NCBI GenBank assembly: GCA_965116195.1
Contig: OZ220491.1
Span: 1,488,001-1,552,000 of the forward strand
Direction: 5' to 3'
DNA: 64,000 nucleotides
Source of the DNA: Aldehydirespirator sp965116195
GTDB taxonomy: Bacteria; Actinomycetota; Acidimicrobiia; Acidimicrobiales; Aldehydirespiratoraceae
Shown: positions 44,408 to 53,207 of the stretch, piece by piece
Numbering within the stretch: the stretch's first letter is position 1
How the letters are laid out: each line of letters starts with the position of its first letter
The notes under the pieces: generated by a model
The model's database searches: none
Told to the model about the DNA's origin: nothing
Seen by the model: the letters and a program-made list of their open reading frames with translations, nothing else
Program-made: the position numbers and the translations under genes

Positions 44408-45358
44408 TCAGGAAGTGCTGTGGTGGGCTGCGACTGTTGCAGCAACGGCGTCTCCCACCAGCACCAGGTCCAACAGTTGCGCCAATGCACCGTTGCCGCC
44501 GGCTCGGATTTCTTGCAGAGAGGCCACCTGATCGCCGAGACGGTCAACCCGATCGGCAAGCCCTTGAGGTTCGTGGTCATGGCGCAGCACGACCGCAGCC
44601 ACTCCGGATGGAATGCGGCGTGCCAACGTTGCCCAAGAGTCGGCCTCCAATGCGTCGGCGGGTAGGTTACGCCTCACCGAGGGCACCCCACCGACGCGGT
44701 CCAGCCGATGCACCCAGCGTCGAGCGGCGTGCTTGCCGACACCCCCGGCACCGCAGACGACCGCCATGCGTTCCCGGACTGCGTCAGCGACAACATCAAC
44801 CGGTGCTGGATCAGCGTCGAGCAGCCTGCCGCGAGTCTCGATCTGCTGGGCAGCTTCGGAGATCAGACTGTTCATACCGGCCAGGACTCCGGCCCGCTCA
44901 AGCAGCACGAGCACCGGCACGATGACCACGCCAAGCCCGGCTGCAGGGCCCGCCAGGGGATCCACCCTCGCCACCGGTATGCCCTGATCGCTGCACAGCT
45001 CCATCAGTTCCCCACCCGAGGTGACAGCCACCAAGCGGGCACCGCTGGCCTGCGCCACCCGCGTCGCCGTCACCGTCGGCTGATCGTTGCCGGATTGTGA
45101 CACCGCTATCACCAGCGACGAGGCCGAGAGCCACCTCGGGCTGATGCCGCCGGTGGCAAGCACCGGTACCGAGCCATACAGATGCGCCACCGACTCCACC
45201 ACGTCACCGGCCACGCCGCCACCGCCCGAGCCGACTATGACCACCTCGCTGACCTCAGCGGCACGGGGCAGGCCCTCCAGGTCCGCAGCTCCCACGGCAG
45301 CGTCACGCACCTGGTCCGGCAGTTGGCGCACCACCTCAAGCAAGTCAGCTGAGGCCAC
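44408..45358 (-). CDS. SIS-domain phosphoglucose/phosphomannose isomerase-like protein
   Basis: 316 residues. A sugar-isomerase domain: VVIVGSGGGGVAGDVV near residue 40 and VIAVSQSGNDQPT (the SIS Ser/Thr loop) near 85, then a C-terminal bifunctional PGI/PMI part. It corresponds to the SIS gene next to manA and manB in mycobacteria (Rv3256c position). It probably assists hexose-6-P isomerisation. It starts seven bases after the Trm112-like gene. Confidence 0.82.
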   Translation of the reverse strand: MASADLLEVVRQLPDQVRDAAVGAADLEGLPRAAEVSEVVIVGSGGGGVAGDVVESVAHLYGSVPVLATGGISPRWLSASSLVIAVSQSGNDQPTVTATRVAQASGARLVAVTSGGELMELCSDQGIPVARVDPLAGPAAGLGVVIVPVLVLLERAGVLAGMNSLISEAAQQIETRGRLLDADPAPVDVVADAVRERMAVVCGAGGVGKHAARRWVHRLDRVGGVPSVRRNLPADALEADSWATLARRIPSGVAAVVLRHDHEPQGLADRVDRLGDQVASLQEIRAGGNGALAQLLDLVLVGDAVAATVAAHHSTS

Positions 45359-45364
45359 AGGCCG

Positions 45365-45868
45365 CTACTCCTCAGTGCCCGGGATCGCCACTGGACTCCG
45401 GCTCGCCGAAGGCTCAGGACTGTCGTCGCCGTGCTTGGACTCGCCGACAACCCCGCCGTCACCGCTGCACTCCGCATCGCCGCAAGATCCGGGATCACCG
45501 CTGGTCTCCGCATCGCCGCAAGATCCGCCGTCACCGCTGGTCTCCGCATCGCCGGACGACCCGGGATCACCGCTGGTCTCCGCATCGCCGCAAGATCCGG
45601 GATCACTGTCGGCCTCAGGATGGTCGGTCGCTGTGACCTCAGAGGTCTCGGCAGAGGCCTCGGCCTGTGCGATCAGCCGTTGATGCTCGGTCTCGTCAAG
45701 ATGTTCCGCCTCCTCACTGAGCATGACCGGAATACCGTCATCAATGCGGTATCGCAAACGTAAACGTGGGTTGTACAAACTGTCCTCATCTGCAAAGTAC
45801 AGCAATGAACCCTTGTCCACCGGACAAGCCAAAATCTCCAGCAGGCGCGCATCCAGGTCCACAGGCAC
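45365..45868 (-). CDS. Trm112-family small protein with repeat-expanded C-terminus
   Basis: The first ~60 residues are a normal Trm112/UPF0434 domain: LLEILACPVDKGSLLYF, RLRLRYRIDDGIPVML. Typical members stop there. Here about 100 more residues follow, with four copies of a 12-residue block like DPGSCGDAETSG, acidic and Cys-containing, encoded by a 36/72-bp tandem array (about 45440-45610). It lies between phosphomannomutase and the SIS isomerase, its usual place. Confidence 0.85.
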   Translation of the reverse strand: MPVDLDARLLEILACPVDKGSLLYFADEDSLYNPRLRLRYRIDDGIPVMLSEEAEHLDETEHQRLIAQAEASAETSEVTATDHPEADSDPGSCGDAETSGDPGSSGDAETSGDGGSCGDAETSGDPGSCGDAECSGDGGVVGESKHGDDSPEPSASRSPVAIPGTEE

Positions 45869-45940
45869 CCAACCTTAGTGGCGCATCACCAGAAACCAAC
45901 ATGATGTTGCACGGTTCACCTCGACGCTGGCCTGAGTTGC

Positions 45941-46747
45941 CTATTGGTGTGATCTAACGTCTGACACGGCACCCCATATAACAAGACGCAGCTCGCTGTC
46001 GTCGATAACCTCGTACTCCGGGTACCTCCTTGACAGTCTGAAACTCTCTTCACGGATAATGGGGACACCATCCCCGCGCCGCTCCATCATGCGTGATCGA
46101 ACATCACCACTACCTGCTGGAACCGCGCAGCGCGCCAAGAGCGAAACTATCAACTCATTACGGCTGTACTGGCGCAGATGCATACTGTCGGGTGTAAGTG
46201 TGTTGGCCAGAGAGCCCGGTACATAAAGTTCGAAACGATCTCTGAACATATGAAGCCGGATCACCGCGCCCGGCATCAAATAATTTCTGTGCGCAACGGC
46301 ATTGACCAGCGACTCAAACACAGCACGCTCGCTGTATTGAGGAACTTCCACACGCGCCACCCTCTTGGTCGCTGACACAAACATGTTACGTTTTACGAAC
46401 CTCAATGCCCGCGACACCTGTTCATCCAAAGGACCCTCAATGTCCTGAGCATCAACCTGATAGTTGACGTCATAGCGCTCTCCAGAGTAGCAAACAGCCT
46501 GAATCCAGGCATGAGACAACAATTCATGCGGCCGACGAGTACACATGAGCACGCCCGCAACTGTCGGATGCAACACGCCATGATCATCCGCAGCAACAAC
46601 CCTCAATTTCTGTAGATTGTCTTCGTTCCGACTGTCACCTTGCTGCAAGAACCGGCAAGTCAACTCCTCATCCAAGTCATTTCAATCAGAACCAGGAACG
46701 GCCGATTCGTCAAAGCGGATTAACCTGCTCTGGCTACGCTCCGGCAT
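45941..46747 (-). pseudogene. Remnant of an AlbA_2/HATPase_c_4-type ATP-binding regulator
   Basis: The main frame (244 codons, ATG 46675) contains FESLVNAVAHRNYLMPGAVI and FRDRFELYVPGSL, typical of the C-terminal ATPase-like domain of RecG-related putative regulators. Upstream in the same phase, separated by a TGA at 46682-46684, is RSQSRLIRFDESAVPGSD, which is the family's preceding segment. The N-terminal DNA-binding domain is missing; the sequence ends at the phosphomannomutase stop. It is A/T-richer than its neighbours and interrupts the conserved pmm-Trm112 pair, so it is probably a decaying insertion. Confidence 0.75.
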
Positions 46748-46758
46748 GTGATGCAATG

Positions 46759-48135
46759 CTAGCGGACAGTGTTGACGGTTGGGGATGGAGGGGTCAGCAG
46801 GGTGCTCAGGTGGGCTACTCTGGTTTGGACCTGGGCGGCGGTGGTGGCCTCCAGGTTGAGGCGGAGCAGGGGTTCGGTGTTTGATGGTCGGAGGTTGAAC
46901 CACCAGTCACCGCAGTCAACGGTGAGGCCGTCAAGGCGATCCTGCTCACAGGACTCATAGGCCGCCGCGACACGATCCAGCACCGCGCCGGAATCGGCGA
47001 CCTGCGTGTTCAGTTCGCCAGAGGCTGCGTAGCGGTCGAGTGGCGCTACCAGTTCGCTCAGCGTGCCGTCGTGACGGCTCAGCGCTTCAAGCAGCAGCAG
47101 CGTCGCGATCATCGCACTGTCTGCTGCGAAATTGTCACGAAAGTAGTAATGCCCGGAGTGCTCTGCACCAAATACGGCACCTGTCTGGGCCATGATCTGC
47201 TTCATGAAGGAATGACCGACTTTTGAGCGCACCGCACTTCCCCCCGATTCCGCCACCACCTCTCGCAAGCCGGCAGAACAGATCACGTTGTGTACGATCA
47301 CTCCGCCCGGCTCACGCGCCAACATCAACCGGGCAATCACGCAACCGGTAAGTGACCCCGACAGCGGTCCGGACATCTCGTCCACTGCGAAAACCCGGTC
47401 GGCATCACCATCAAAAGCCAACCCCACATCAGCAGCAACTCCGGCAACACGGGCCTGCAGATCTCGCAGATTGGCCGTGTCCAGTGGATCGGCGGGATGG
47501 TTGGGAAAAGTCCCGTCAAGTTCCGGATAGAGCAGGTCAAGTTCAAACGGCAATGACTCCATGACAGACGGCACGACGAGGCCTCCCATGCCGTTGGCAG
47601 TGTCCACAACAACCCGCAACGGACGCAGAGCGGAGGTGTCCACAAAACTCAGCACATGGGCTGTGAACTGCTCGGCGATGTTGCGCTGGCTGGCCTTGCC
47701 GGGGCCCAGGGGCGCTACAAAGGCAGGCTCTGTCAGCACCATGTGTTTGATCTCGTCAAGGCCTGTACCCGACCCGACAGGTGAAGCGGCAGGCCCACAC
47801 AGTTTGATGCCGTTGTAGCCGGCCGGGTTGTGCGACGCGGTGAACATCGCGCCCGGAGCATTCCAGTACCCGGACGAGAAATACACCATCTCTGTGGCAC
47901 ACAGACCAATGTCCACCACATCAACCCCGGCCTCCAACACTCCGGTGGCGAAGGCTTGGCTCAGCTCCACTCCGTCGGGCCTCATGTCCCGCCCCAGCAC
48001 CACTCGCGTTGACCCGGCAGCGGTGACATGGCGAGCGAAGGCGCTACCTATGGCACGACAAGCCTCAGCATCTATCTGGGTGCCGACCACGCCTCTGATG
48101 TCGTAGGCCTTGAAGATCGTCTCAAGATCCGCCAT
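46759..48135 (-). CDS. manB: Phosphomannomutase/phosphoglucomutase
   Basis: 458 residues. FKAYDIRGVVG at the start, the phosphoserine loop MFTASHNPAGYNGIK, the metal loop FDGDADRVFAVDE and the C-terminal RPSNTEPLLRLNLE. It makes mannose-1-phosphate for GDP-mannose. It heads the mannose series; the copied array 48161-48330 lies upstream. Confidence 0.94.
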   Translation of the reverse strand: MADLETIFKAYDIRGVVGTQIDAEACRAIGSAFARHVTAAGSTRVVLGRDMRPDGVELSQAFATGVLEAGVDVVDIGLCATEMVYFSSGYWNAPGAMFTASHNPAGYNGIKLCGPAASPVGSGTGLDEIKHMVLTEPAFVAPLGPGKASQRNIAEQFTAHVLSFVDTSALRPLRVVVDTANGMGGLVVPSVMESLPFELDLLYPELDGTFPNHPADPLDTANLRDLQARVAGVAADVGLAFDGDADRVFAVDEMSGPLSGSLTGCVIARLMLAREPGGVIVHNVICSAGLREVVAESGGSAVRSKVGHSFMKQIMAQTGAVFGAEHSGHYYFRDNFAADSAMIATLLLLEALSRHDGTLSELVAPLDRYAASGELNTQVADSGAVLDRVAAAYESCEQDRLDGLTVDCGDWWFNLRPSNTEPLLRLNLEATTAAQVQTRVAHLSTLLTPPSPTVNTVR

Positions 48136-48160
48136 GGTGATCCGAGTTGCTCTGACACCT

Positions 48161-48330
48161 CATTGCCCGGACACCCGCTGCCCATGCGGTGGCCCCGTCG
48201 GTGGTGGTCGGTTGGGCGGGTTCCGCGTGGGTCATTGCCCGGACACCCGCTGCCCATGCGGTGCCCCCGTCGGTGGTGGTCGGTTGGGCGGGTTCCCCGT
48301 GGGTCATTGCCCGGACTCCCGCTGCCCATG
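48161..48330. repeat. 72-bp tandem array carrying the end of the glycosyltransferase gene
   Basis: CATTGCCCGGAC occurs at 48161, 48233 and 48305. The last is the 3' end of the glycosyltransferase (stop at 48304-48306 region); the two others are copies of the stop-codon region plus spacer. Confidence 0.9.
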
Positions 48331-49062
48331 CCCGGTGCGTCTGTGCCGCGGATAGCCGCCTGTGAGAGCCCTGATACGTATGCGGGTCATGTCCCAAAGC
48401 AGTATCAGTCCATCTCGCACCAATCGCACTGAAGATCCATGCCGGTTGACCAACTCAACAGGCACACGACGAACGTCAAACTGCCACCGCTTGGCCAGAA
48501 AGAGCAACTCAATGTCGAATGCAAACCTGTCAACAACAGAAGCAGATGCCAGATCAAGCGCCACATCACGACGGAACGCCTTCAGGCCACACTGCGTGTC
48601 AAGATGACTGCCGAGGCCCACGATGCCGCGAACTCCTGCGGCCACAAGCCAACTCCCGGCGGTACGCAGCAGCGACTGGTTCGTCAAAGCCACCGATCCG
48701 GAATGCCGCCGATCCCCCACCACAATGTCGGCCCCGGCTTCAACGACTCTCAGCAGGCCACCTATCTGGTGCGGCGCATACGCCAGGTCGGCATCGGTAA
48801 ACGCCACGACTGACCCCGACGAGGCCTCTATGCCAGCCCTCACCGCAGCTCCCTTGCCGCGATTGACATCAAACTCGACCACAACATCGGCACCAGCACG
48901 GCGCGCAGCTGCCGCAGTGCTGTCACCTGAGCCGTCGTCCACGACGACGATCTCCACGCCCCCGTCACGCTCAAACTCCCCGAGGGCCTCCCCGAGTGCA
49001 ACAACCGTGTCACCTATCCGCTGGGCCTCACAAAATGCGGGCACAACGACCGACAACCTCAC
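48304..49062 (-). CDS. Family 2 glycosyltransferase (polyprenyl-phosphate type)
   Basis: 252 residues starting at GTG 49062. GT-A pattern: SVVVPAFCEAQRI, VVVDDGSGDST, RGKGAAVRAG and FTDADLAYAP (the DXD region), then DTQCGLKAFRRDVA. No membrane domain, so it resembles dolichyl/polyprenyl-phosphate mannose or glucose synthases. Close to phosphomannomutase, mannose is a reasonable guess for the sugar. Confidence 0.88.
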   Translation of the reverse strand: MRLSVVVPAFCEAQRIGDTVVALGEALGEFERDGGVEIVVVDDGSGDSTAAAARRAGADVVVEFDVNRGKGAAVRAGIEASSGSVVAFTDADLAYAPHQIGGLLRVVEAGADIVVGDRRHSGSVALTNQSLLRTAGSWLVAAGVRGIVGLGSHLDTQCGLKAFRRDVALDLASASVVDRFAFDIELLFLAKRWQFDVRRVPVELVNRHGSSVRLVRDGLILLWDMTRIRIRALTGGYPRHRRTGHGQRESGQ

Positions 49063-49115
49063 CGCCTTGCCAAGGTCGGTTGATCACAGTTGATCATGAA
49101 GATCCTGGACACCCC

Positions 49116-49203
49116 CCAAAAGGAAGTCATGATTGATCCAAAAGGAGGTCATGGTTGATCCAAAAGGAAGTCATGGTTGATCCAAAAGGAAGTCATGGTT
49201 GAT
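49116..49203. repeat. Four 22-bp tandem repeats
   Basis: CCAAAAGGAAGTCATG-TTGAT repeated four times with single-base changes, in the 180-bp spacer between the glycosyltransferase start and the large membrane protein stop. On the minus strand each unit has an ATGA. Confidence 0.9.
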
Positions 49204-49241
49204 CATGGAGATCATGTGTGGCACAGTCAATCATTGGTCAG

Positions 49242-52200
49242 TCATTCCGGCTCATTGGAAAGTTGCGAATCAGTCACCGAGACCGTGCGGTCAGAGCGAC
49301 GCAGGCGTGACCAGAAGTTGACGACCCCGGTGCGCCATCCCAGGCCAGATGATGATGAAACAGAGGTGTCAGGACGGCGGAAATGCAACCAGAAAGCTGC
49401 GACCACGCCCGTCAACGTCAGCACTGTTGCAAGCCAATCCACGAAGGTGCGACCGTAAGTCATCTGCACCTCGGTGCTGGTGGGCACAACAACCATCAGG
49501 TTGGGTGTCACACGGTAGGGCCCGTCAGCGCCCGAGACCGACCAGTTCGGGAAATAAGAGGTACGCACCAGAACCGGAGAGCCGATGCGATCCACAGAGA
49601 AAGACATCGAATGGTTGTCGCGAACCACATCACTCACCACCGCAGGCTCCAGGGTTTGAACGGGAGCGGCCTCCACCAGCGCCGGGGACACTCGCCGAAT
49701 CTCATCAGCACGAAGCTCCTCGCCGTCGGGGTCGGCCTCAACGCCAAGATCAGCCATTTCCATAACAGTGTCAAGGCTCAGACGCGGCCAGGACGAAGGA
49801 CCGTCAGCCGCCAGGATCGGCCCGTCATGTCCAGCCATGAAAGCGGCCACCGACGGCACCAGCCAACTGTCCTCGGCCATGCCCATCCCCTCCAGCACCA
49901 CCGGCAGCCTGTCCAGCCCGGTGACTGGTTCGCTGTCCTCCACCTTGAACACCGCCCACGGCTCCGACACGGCCACCTCGGTCAATCCCGGTGTGGCAAA
50001 AGCCTGACTGACAGCTGCCCCGGAGGATGCCAGGTAGTAGCGGACACCCATCATCTGGAGATGCTCCACGCCCAGTGCAACGTTGAGGTCTTCATAGGGG
50101 AGATCACGCTGGGCGCGCGAAGGTCCCTCCGACAACTCGGACTGCATCATGAAGTGATAAGGCGTTGTGGCCGATGCCTCGAAATACAGTCCCTCCATTG
50201 ATCCGATGCAGCGGTCGGTCCAGTGGGGCAAGAGCATCGGGGCCATGGGAGTCCCGTATGAACCCAGACGATCAGAGCTGTACTCCCACAGCGCCGGGCC
50301 ACAGCCGTGGGTCTCACCGACCTCAGTCATCAGGTCAATAAGAGCCGAATATTCTTCATATCCGCTCCCACGGAGTTCGTAGCCCTCATAGTTGTATTGA
50401 AGCCAGTGCGGACCGAGATTGATCTGGGCAGTACTGAAAGGACCCCAATGGTATTTTCCGTCAGCCTGCACAGAGCCAAACGGAAGGGAGCGAAGCGGCA
50501 GACCGAGCAGCACTATCACAAACCCGACCAGGATCACGACCAGCCCACTGCTGACCATGCCGCCAAGCGAGGGGCGGGCGCTTCCCTCGGTTCCCCTAAG
50601 TGACCAAGCCAGCCGACCACGGTCAATCCAACGGGCACACCATCGAAGCGCCTCACTCAGACCGACAGCAGCAACCAGATAAACGCACAGGTAATAGAAC
50701 GGCAGAATACGCACATTCCACAAGCGCCCTTCGGGCAGATACCTGAAAACCAAAGCCGCCATGAGGCCGGTCAGCGCCAGTGCCAGCGCAAATGCGCCGC
50801 TGGTGCTCAGTATCTGTCCCTGAGATCGCGCGACCTGTCGTGAGCGGCGTGATCTTGACCTTGCTGATCTCTGCTGTGACTCTGCCCGCCACAAAGCGGC
50901 AACCACGAAACCCACAACGCTCAACAGTGCAATCACCACGAACGGTTGCAGTTTCGGGTCGTTGGTCAAAAAGCCGTAATCGCCCTCGCTACGAGACCAC
51001 AACGCTGACACATAACGTTCGTCTTTGCCCCAGCCCATGTCGTTGAGCAAACTTCTGTTCCACCAGAAGGGCAGCACCCACCACGAACTCAGCGCAGCCG
51101 CCAGCGCTCCTGTCACAACCGTCCATTTCAGACGTTGCAGCCAGGCCGGAGTATTCCAGGGTGCCACCACAACCAGCGCAACCGTGGCCGCCAAGGCAAA
51201 GAAGGCCGTGAACAGGTGCAGCAGACCTGTCAGCGCCAACAACACGCCTGCCAGCACCCGGTTGTTACCGGTGCGTAAACCCTGCGCCGCAACGCCGATG
51301 TAGAGAACCGCGCCTGCCAGGCCCAACGAGAAGGCGAACTCCCCGGCCATGGTTGACATCAGGTTGCCGCCATAGATGTTGTAAGACCGGTCAAACAAAA
51401 ACAGCAGTGACGCTCCAACAGCAAGCGCCTGCCCGAAAGGAGCCACACCCGCCATGCGAGCCATCACCCAGACAGTCACCGGCAGCAACACAACGCCGAT
51501 GATTGACACAAACTTCAGTGCCACGCCATAGGGCACAGGCACAATCAGCAACGCCACCAGCGCGGCTGACACCGCCGCGAGCAACCGCAGACGCGGCCGG
51601 TTTCTCAGAGCGACCCACGACCAAAAAGCAGCCACTGCGGGCAACAACATCACCGCCAGCGGCTGATACCACAGGACCTTGACATCTGAGGCCGCAAGCG
51701 CCAGAAGTTGCACGACGACCACACCCAGCCCTGCCAAAACAGCCACCAGCAGCACTCGCACAGCAGCCGACAGCGTGGCCCAGAAGTTCTTGACGGCGGC
51801 GATCCGCAGCACTGCCAGCGCTGCTCCGACGGCTGCCACATGAGCCAACAACGAAACAGACAAACCGGTTCCGACATTGACGATCACAACGATGACAAAA
51901 GGGGCCACCATGTAGAACACAAAAGCCGGAAAGCCCGCATACCAGTCGTGGCTCCACCCGGTCAGACGGAACTCGCTGAGCAGAACATCACGCAGATAGG
52001 CCGGTGCCCACACATGGGCACCGAGATCACCGCCGGTGGGCGTGGTCTCGGCAAACCACATAGCCGGACGAAGGGTCACCATCACCCATGCCACCACGAT
52101 CAACATGACACCTGCGCTCAGCCACGTCAGCAGTGTTCGGCTGCGAGCCTCGGCTTGCTCAGCGCGCTGGGCTGCTGCTTGCTGACGGGCACGCACCTCG

Positions 52201-52247
52201 GCTTGCCGCCGGGCCTGCAGAGCCCGCTCCGTTCGCCGTCGGCTCAT
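49242..52247 (-). CDS. Large polytopic membrane protein, glycosyltransferase-like (unrecognised subfamily)
   Basis: 1,001 residues. A basic/Gln-rich N-terminal cytoplasmic stretch (about 36 residues), a first membrane segment, then a dozen or more hydrophobic segments to about residue 590, a large extracytoplasmic domain of about 330 residues, a last membrane segment and a short tail. The layout resembles GT-C/YfhO-like membrane proteins (DLGAHVWAPAYLRD after the first segment). The ATG overlaps the CPBP protease stop (ATGA), so the two are translationally coupled. Role in envelope glycan assembly is an inference. Confidence 0.7.
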   Translation of the reverse strand: MSRRRTERALQARRQAEVRARQQAAAQRAEQAEARSRTLLTWLSAGVMLIVVAWVMVTLRPAMWFAETTPTGGDLGAHVWAPAYLRDVLLSEFRLTGWSHDWYAGFPAFVFYMVAPFVIVVIVNVGTGLSVSLLAHVAAVGAALAVLRIAAVKNFWATLSAAVRVLLVAVLAGLGVVVVQLLALAASDVKVLWYQPLAVMLLPAVAAFWSWVALRNRPRLRLLAAVSAALVALLIVPVPYGVALKFVSIIGVVLLPVTVWVMARMAGVAPFGQALAVGASLLFLFDRSYNIYGGNLMSTMAGEFAFSLGLAGAVLYIGVAAQGLRTGNNRVLAGVLLALTGLLHLFTAFFALAATVALVVVAPWNTPAWLQRLKWTVVTGALAAALSSWWVLPFWWNRSLLNDMGWGKDERYVSALWSRSEGDYGFLTNDPKLQPFVVIALLSVVGFVVAALWRAESQQRSARSRSRRSRQVARSQGQILSTSGAFALALALTGLMAALVFRYLPEGRLWNVRILPFYYLCVYLVAAVGLSEALRWCARWIDRGRLAWSLRGTEGSARPSLGGMVSSGLVVILVGFVIVLLGLPLRSLPFGSVQADGKYHWGPFSTAQINLGPHWLQYNYEGYELRGSGYEEYSALIDLMTEVGETHGCGPALWEYSSDRLGSYGTPMAPMLLPHWTDRCIGSMEGLYFEASATTPYHFMMQSELSEGPSRAQRDLPYEDLNVALGVEHLQMMGVRYYLASSGAAVSQAFATPGLTEVAVSEPWAVFKVEDSEPVTGLDRLPVVLEGMGMAEDSWLVPSVAAFMAGHDGPILAADGPSSWPRLSLDTVMEMADLGVEADPDGEELRADEIRRVSPALVEAAPVQTLEPAVVSDVVRDNHSMSFSVDRIGSPVLVRTSYFPNWSVSGADGPYRVTPNLMVVVPTSTEVQMTYGRTFVDWLATVLTLTGVVAAFWLHFRRPDTSVSSSSGLGWRTGVVNFWSRLRRSDRTVSVTDSQLSNEPE

Positions 52248-52948
52248 GCGAGCAGCACCGCGACAGTTATTGAGTTGAAGCCGACATGTGCAAATAGTGC
52301 CATAGCAATCCGTCCAGTCAACAGTACGAGTAGCCCAAGGACCAAGCCTACAACCAACAGCGCTGGAAACTGCACAACCTGAAAGTGCGTGACCGCAAAG
52401 GCCAGTGAGGCGACAAGCAACCCGAAACCTGCTCCGAGCTTTTCAACCAGCGCGCCCTGCAACAGACCACGAAAGAAGACCTCCTCGGCGAGGGGGGCCA
52501 TGATCACCGTCATCACCACCAGCACCGCTTCGTCAAAGCGCCCTGCAGCCATGTTCGTCAACTCGCGAGCCGGTTTCTCCACATCAAGGTCACCAAAGGC
52601 CCTGAAAATCGGCCAGTAGAGCAAGGGCAGCACAACCAGCTGCAACAGCAATCCTGACAGCAGACCAAGAGGCACATCAAACCACTTGAATTCCCAGCCG
52701 AGCTGCTCACGCCATCTCAGGCCCTTCTGTCGGGCCCACAGCGGCACGCCGAGCAGACCTGCCCACAGCGGCACCTGCAGCAACACCAGGGTGCCCAGGG
52801 AGAGATCAGAGAAGGTGTCGCTGCCGTTGGGGTCGGCGGCACTTGAAACGTTGAGAGCCGTGAAAACCAATCCACCGACAACCATGCTGGCGACGAAGCC
52901 CGACACCCAGCCGGCTACCGCCCACTTCAACCGTGTCGTGGCCGACAT
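52244..52948 (-). CDS. CPBP-family intramembrane metalloprotease
   Basis: 234 residues from ATG 52946-52948. Multiple membrane segments with the family motifs LAEEVFFRGLLQG (EExxxR), FAVTHF (His) and HVGFNS (HxxxN/S). CPBP (Abi) members cleave membrane-embedded substrates or modify prenyl proteins; the substrate is unknown. Its stop overlaps the following gene's ATG. The 52949-53207 divergent spacer to ftsH has no other gene. Confidence 0.85.
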   Translation of the reverse strand: MSATTRLKWAVAGWVSGFVASMVVGGLVFTALNVSSAADPNGSDTFSDLSLGTLVLLQVPLWAGLLGVPLWARQKGLRWREQLGWEFKWFDVPLGLLSGLLLQLVVLPLLYWPIFRAFGDLDVEKPARELTNMAAGRFDEAVLVVMTVIMAPLAEEVFFRGLLQGALVEKLGAGFGLLVASLAFAVTHFQVVQFPALLVVGLVLGLLVLLTGRIAMALFAHVGFNSITVAVLLA

Positions 52949-53207
52949 CAAGGAGTCACACGAATAGGTCTTCAACCACAAGAAAGCTACCGTTGAGTCG
53001 GCAGTTCGACACGAAGCATCACCCCCGGCGACCACCCCGCAGGCACCCAGGCACGGCCGGTGTTCGTGTCTGATGACATCAGCCTTGCGACCACCCCAGG
53101 CAGCCGGACACAGCCGACTGCCAACACTCGCCACCTGCGTTGAGTCACGAAACGACCTTCTGCCTGACGCTGCGTGGACTCCGGTGAGATCGGCGTAACC
53201 TGAAGCC

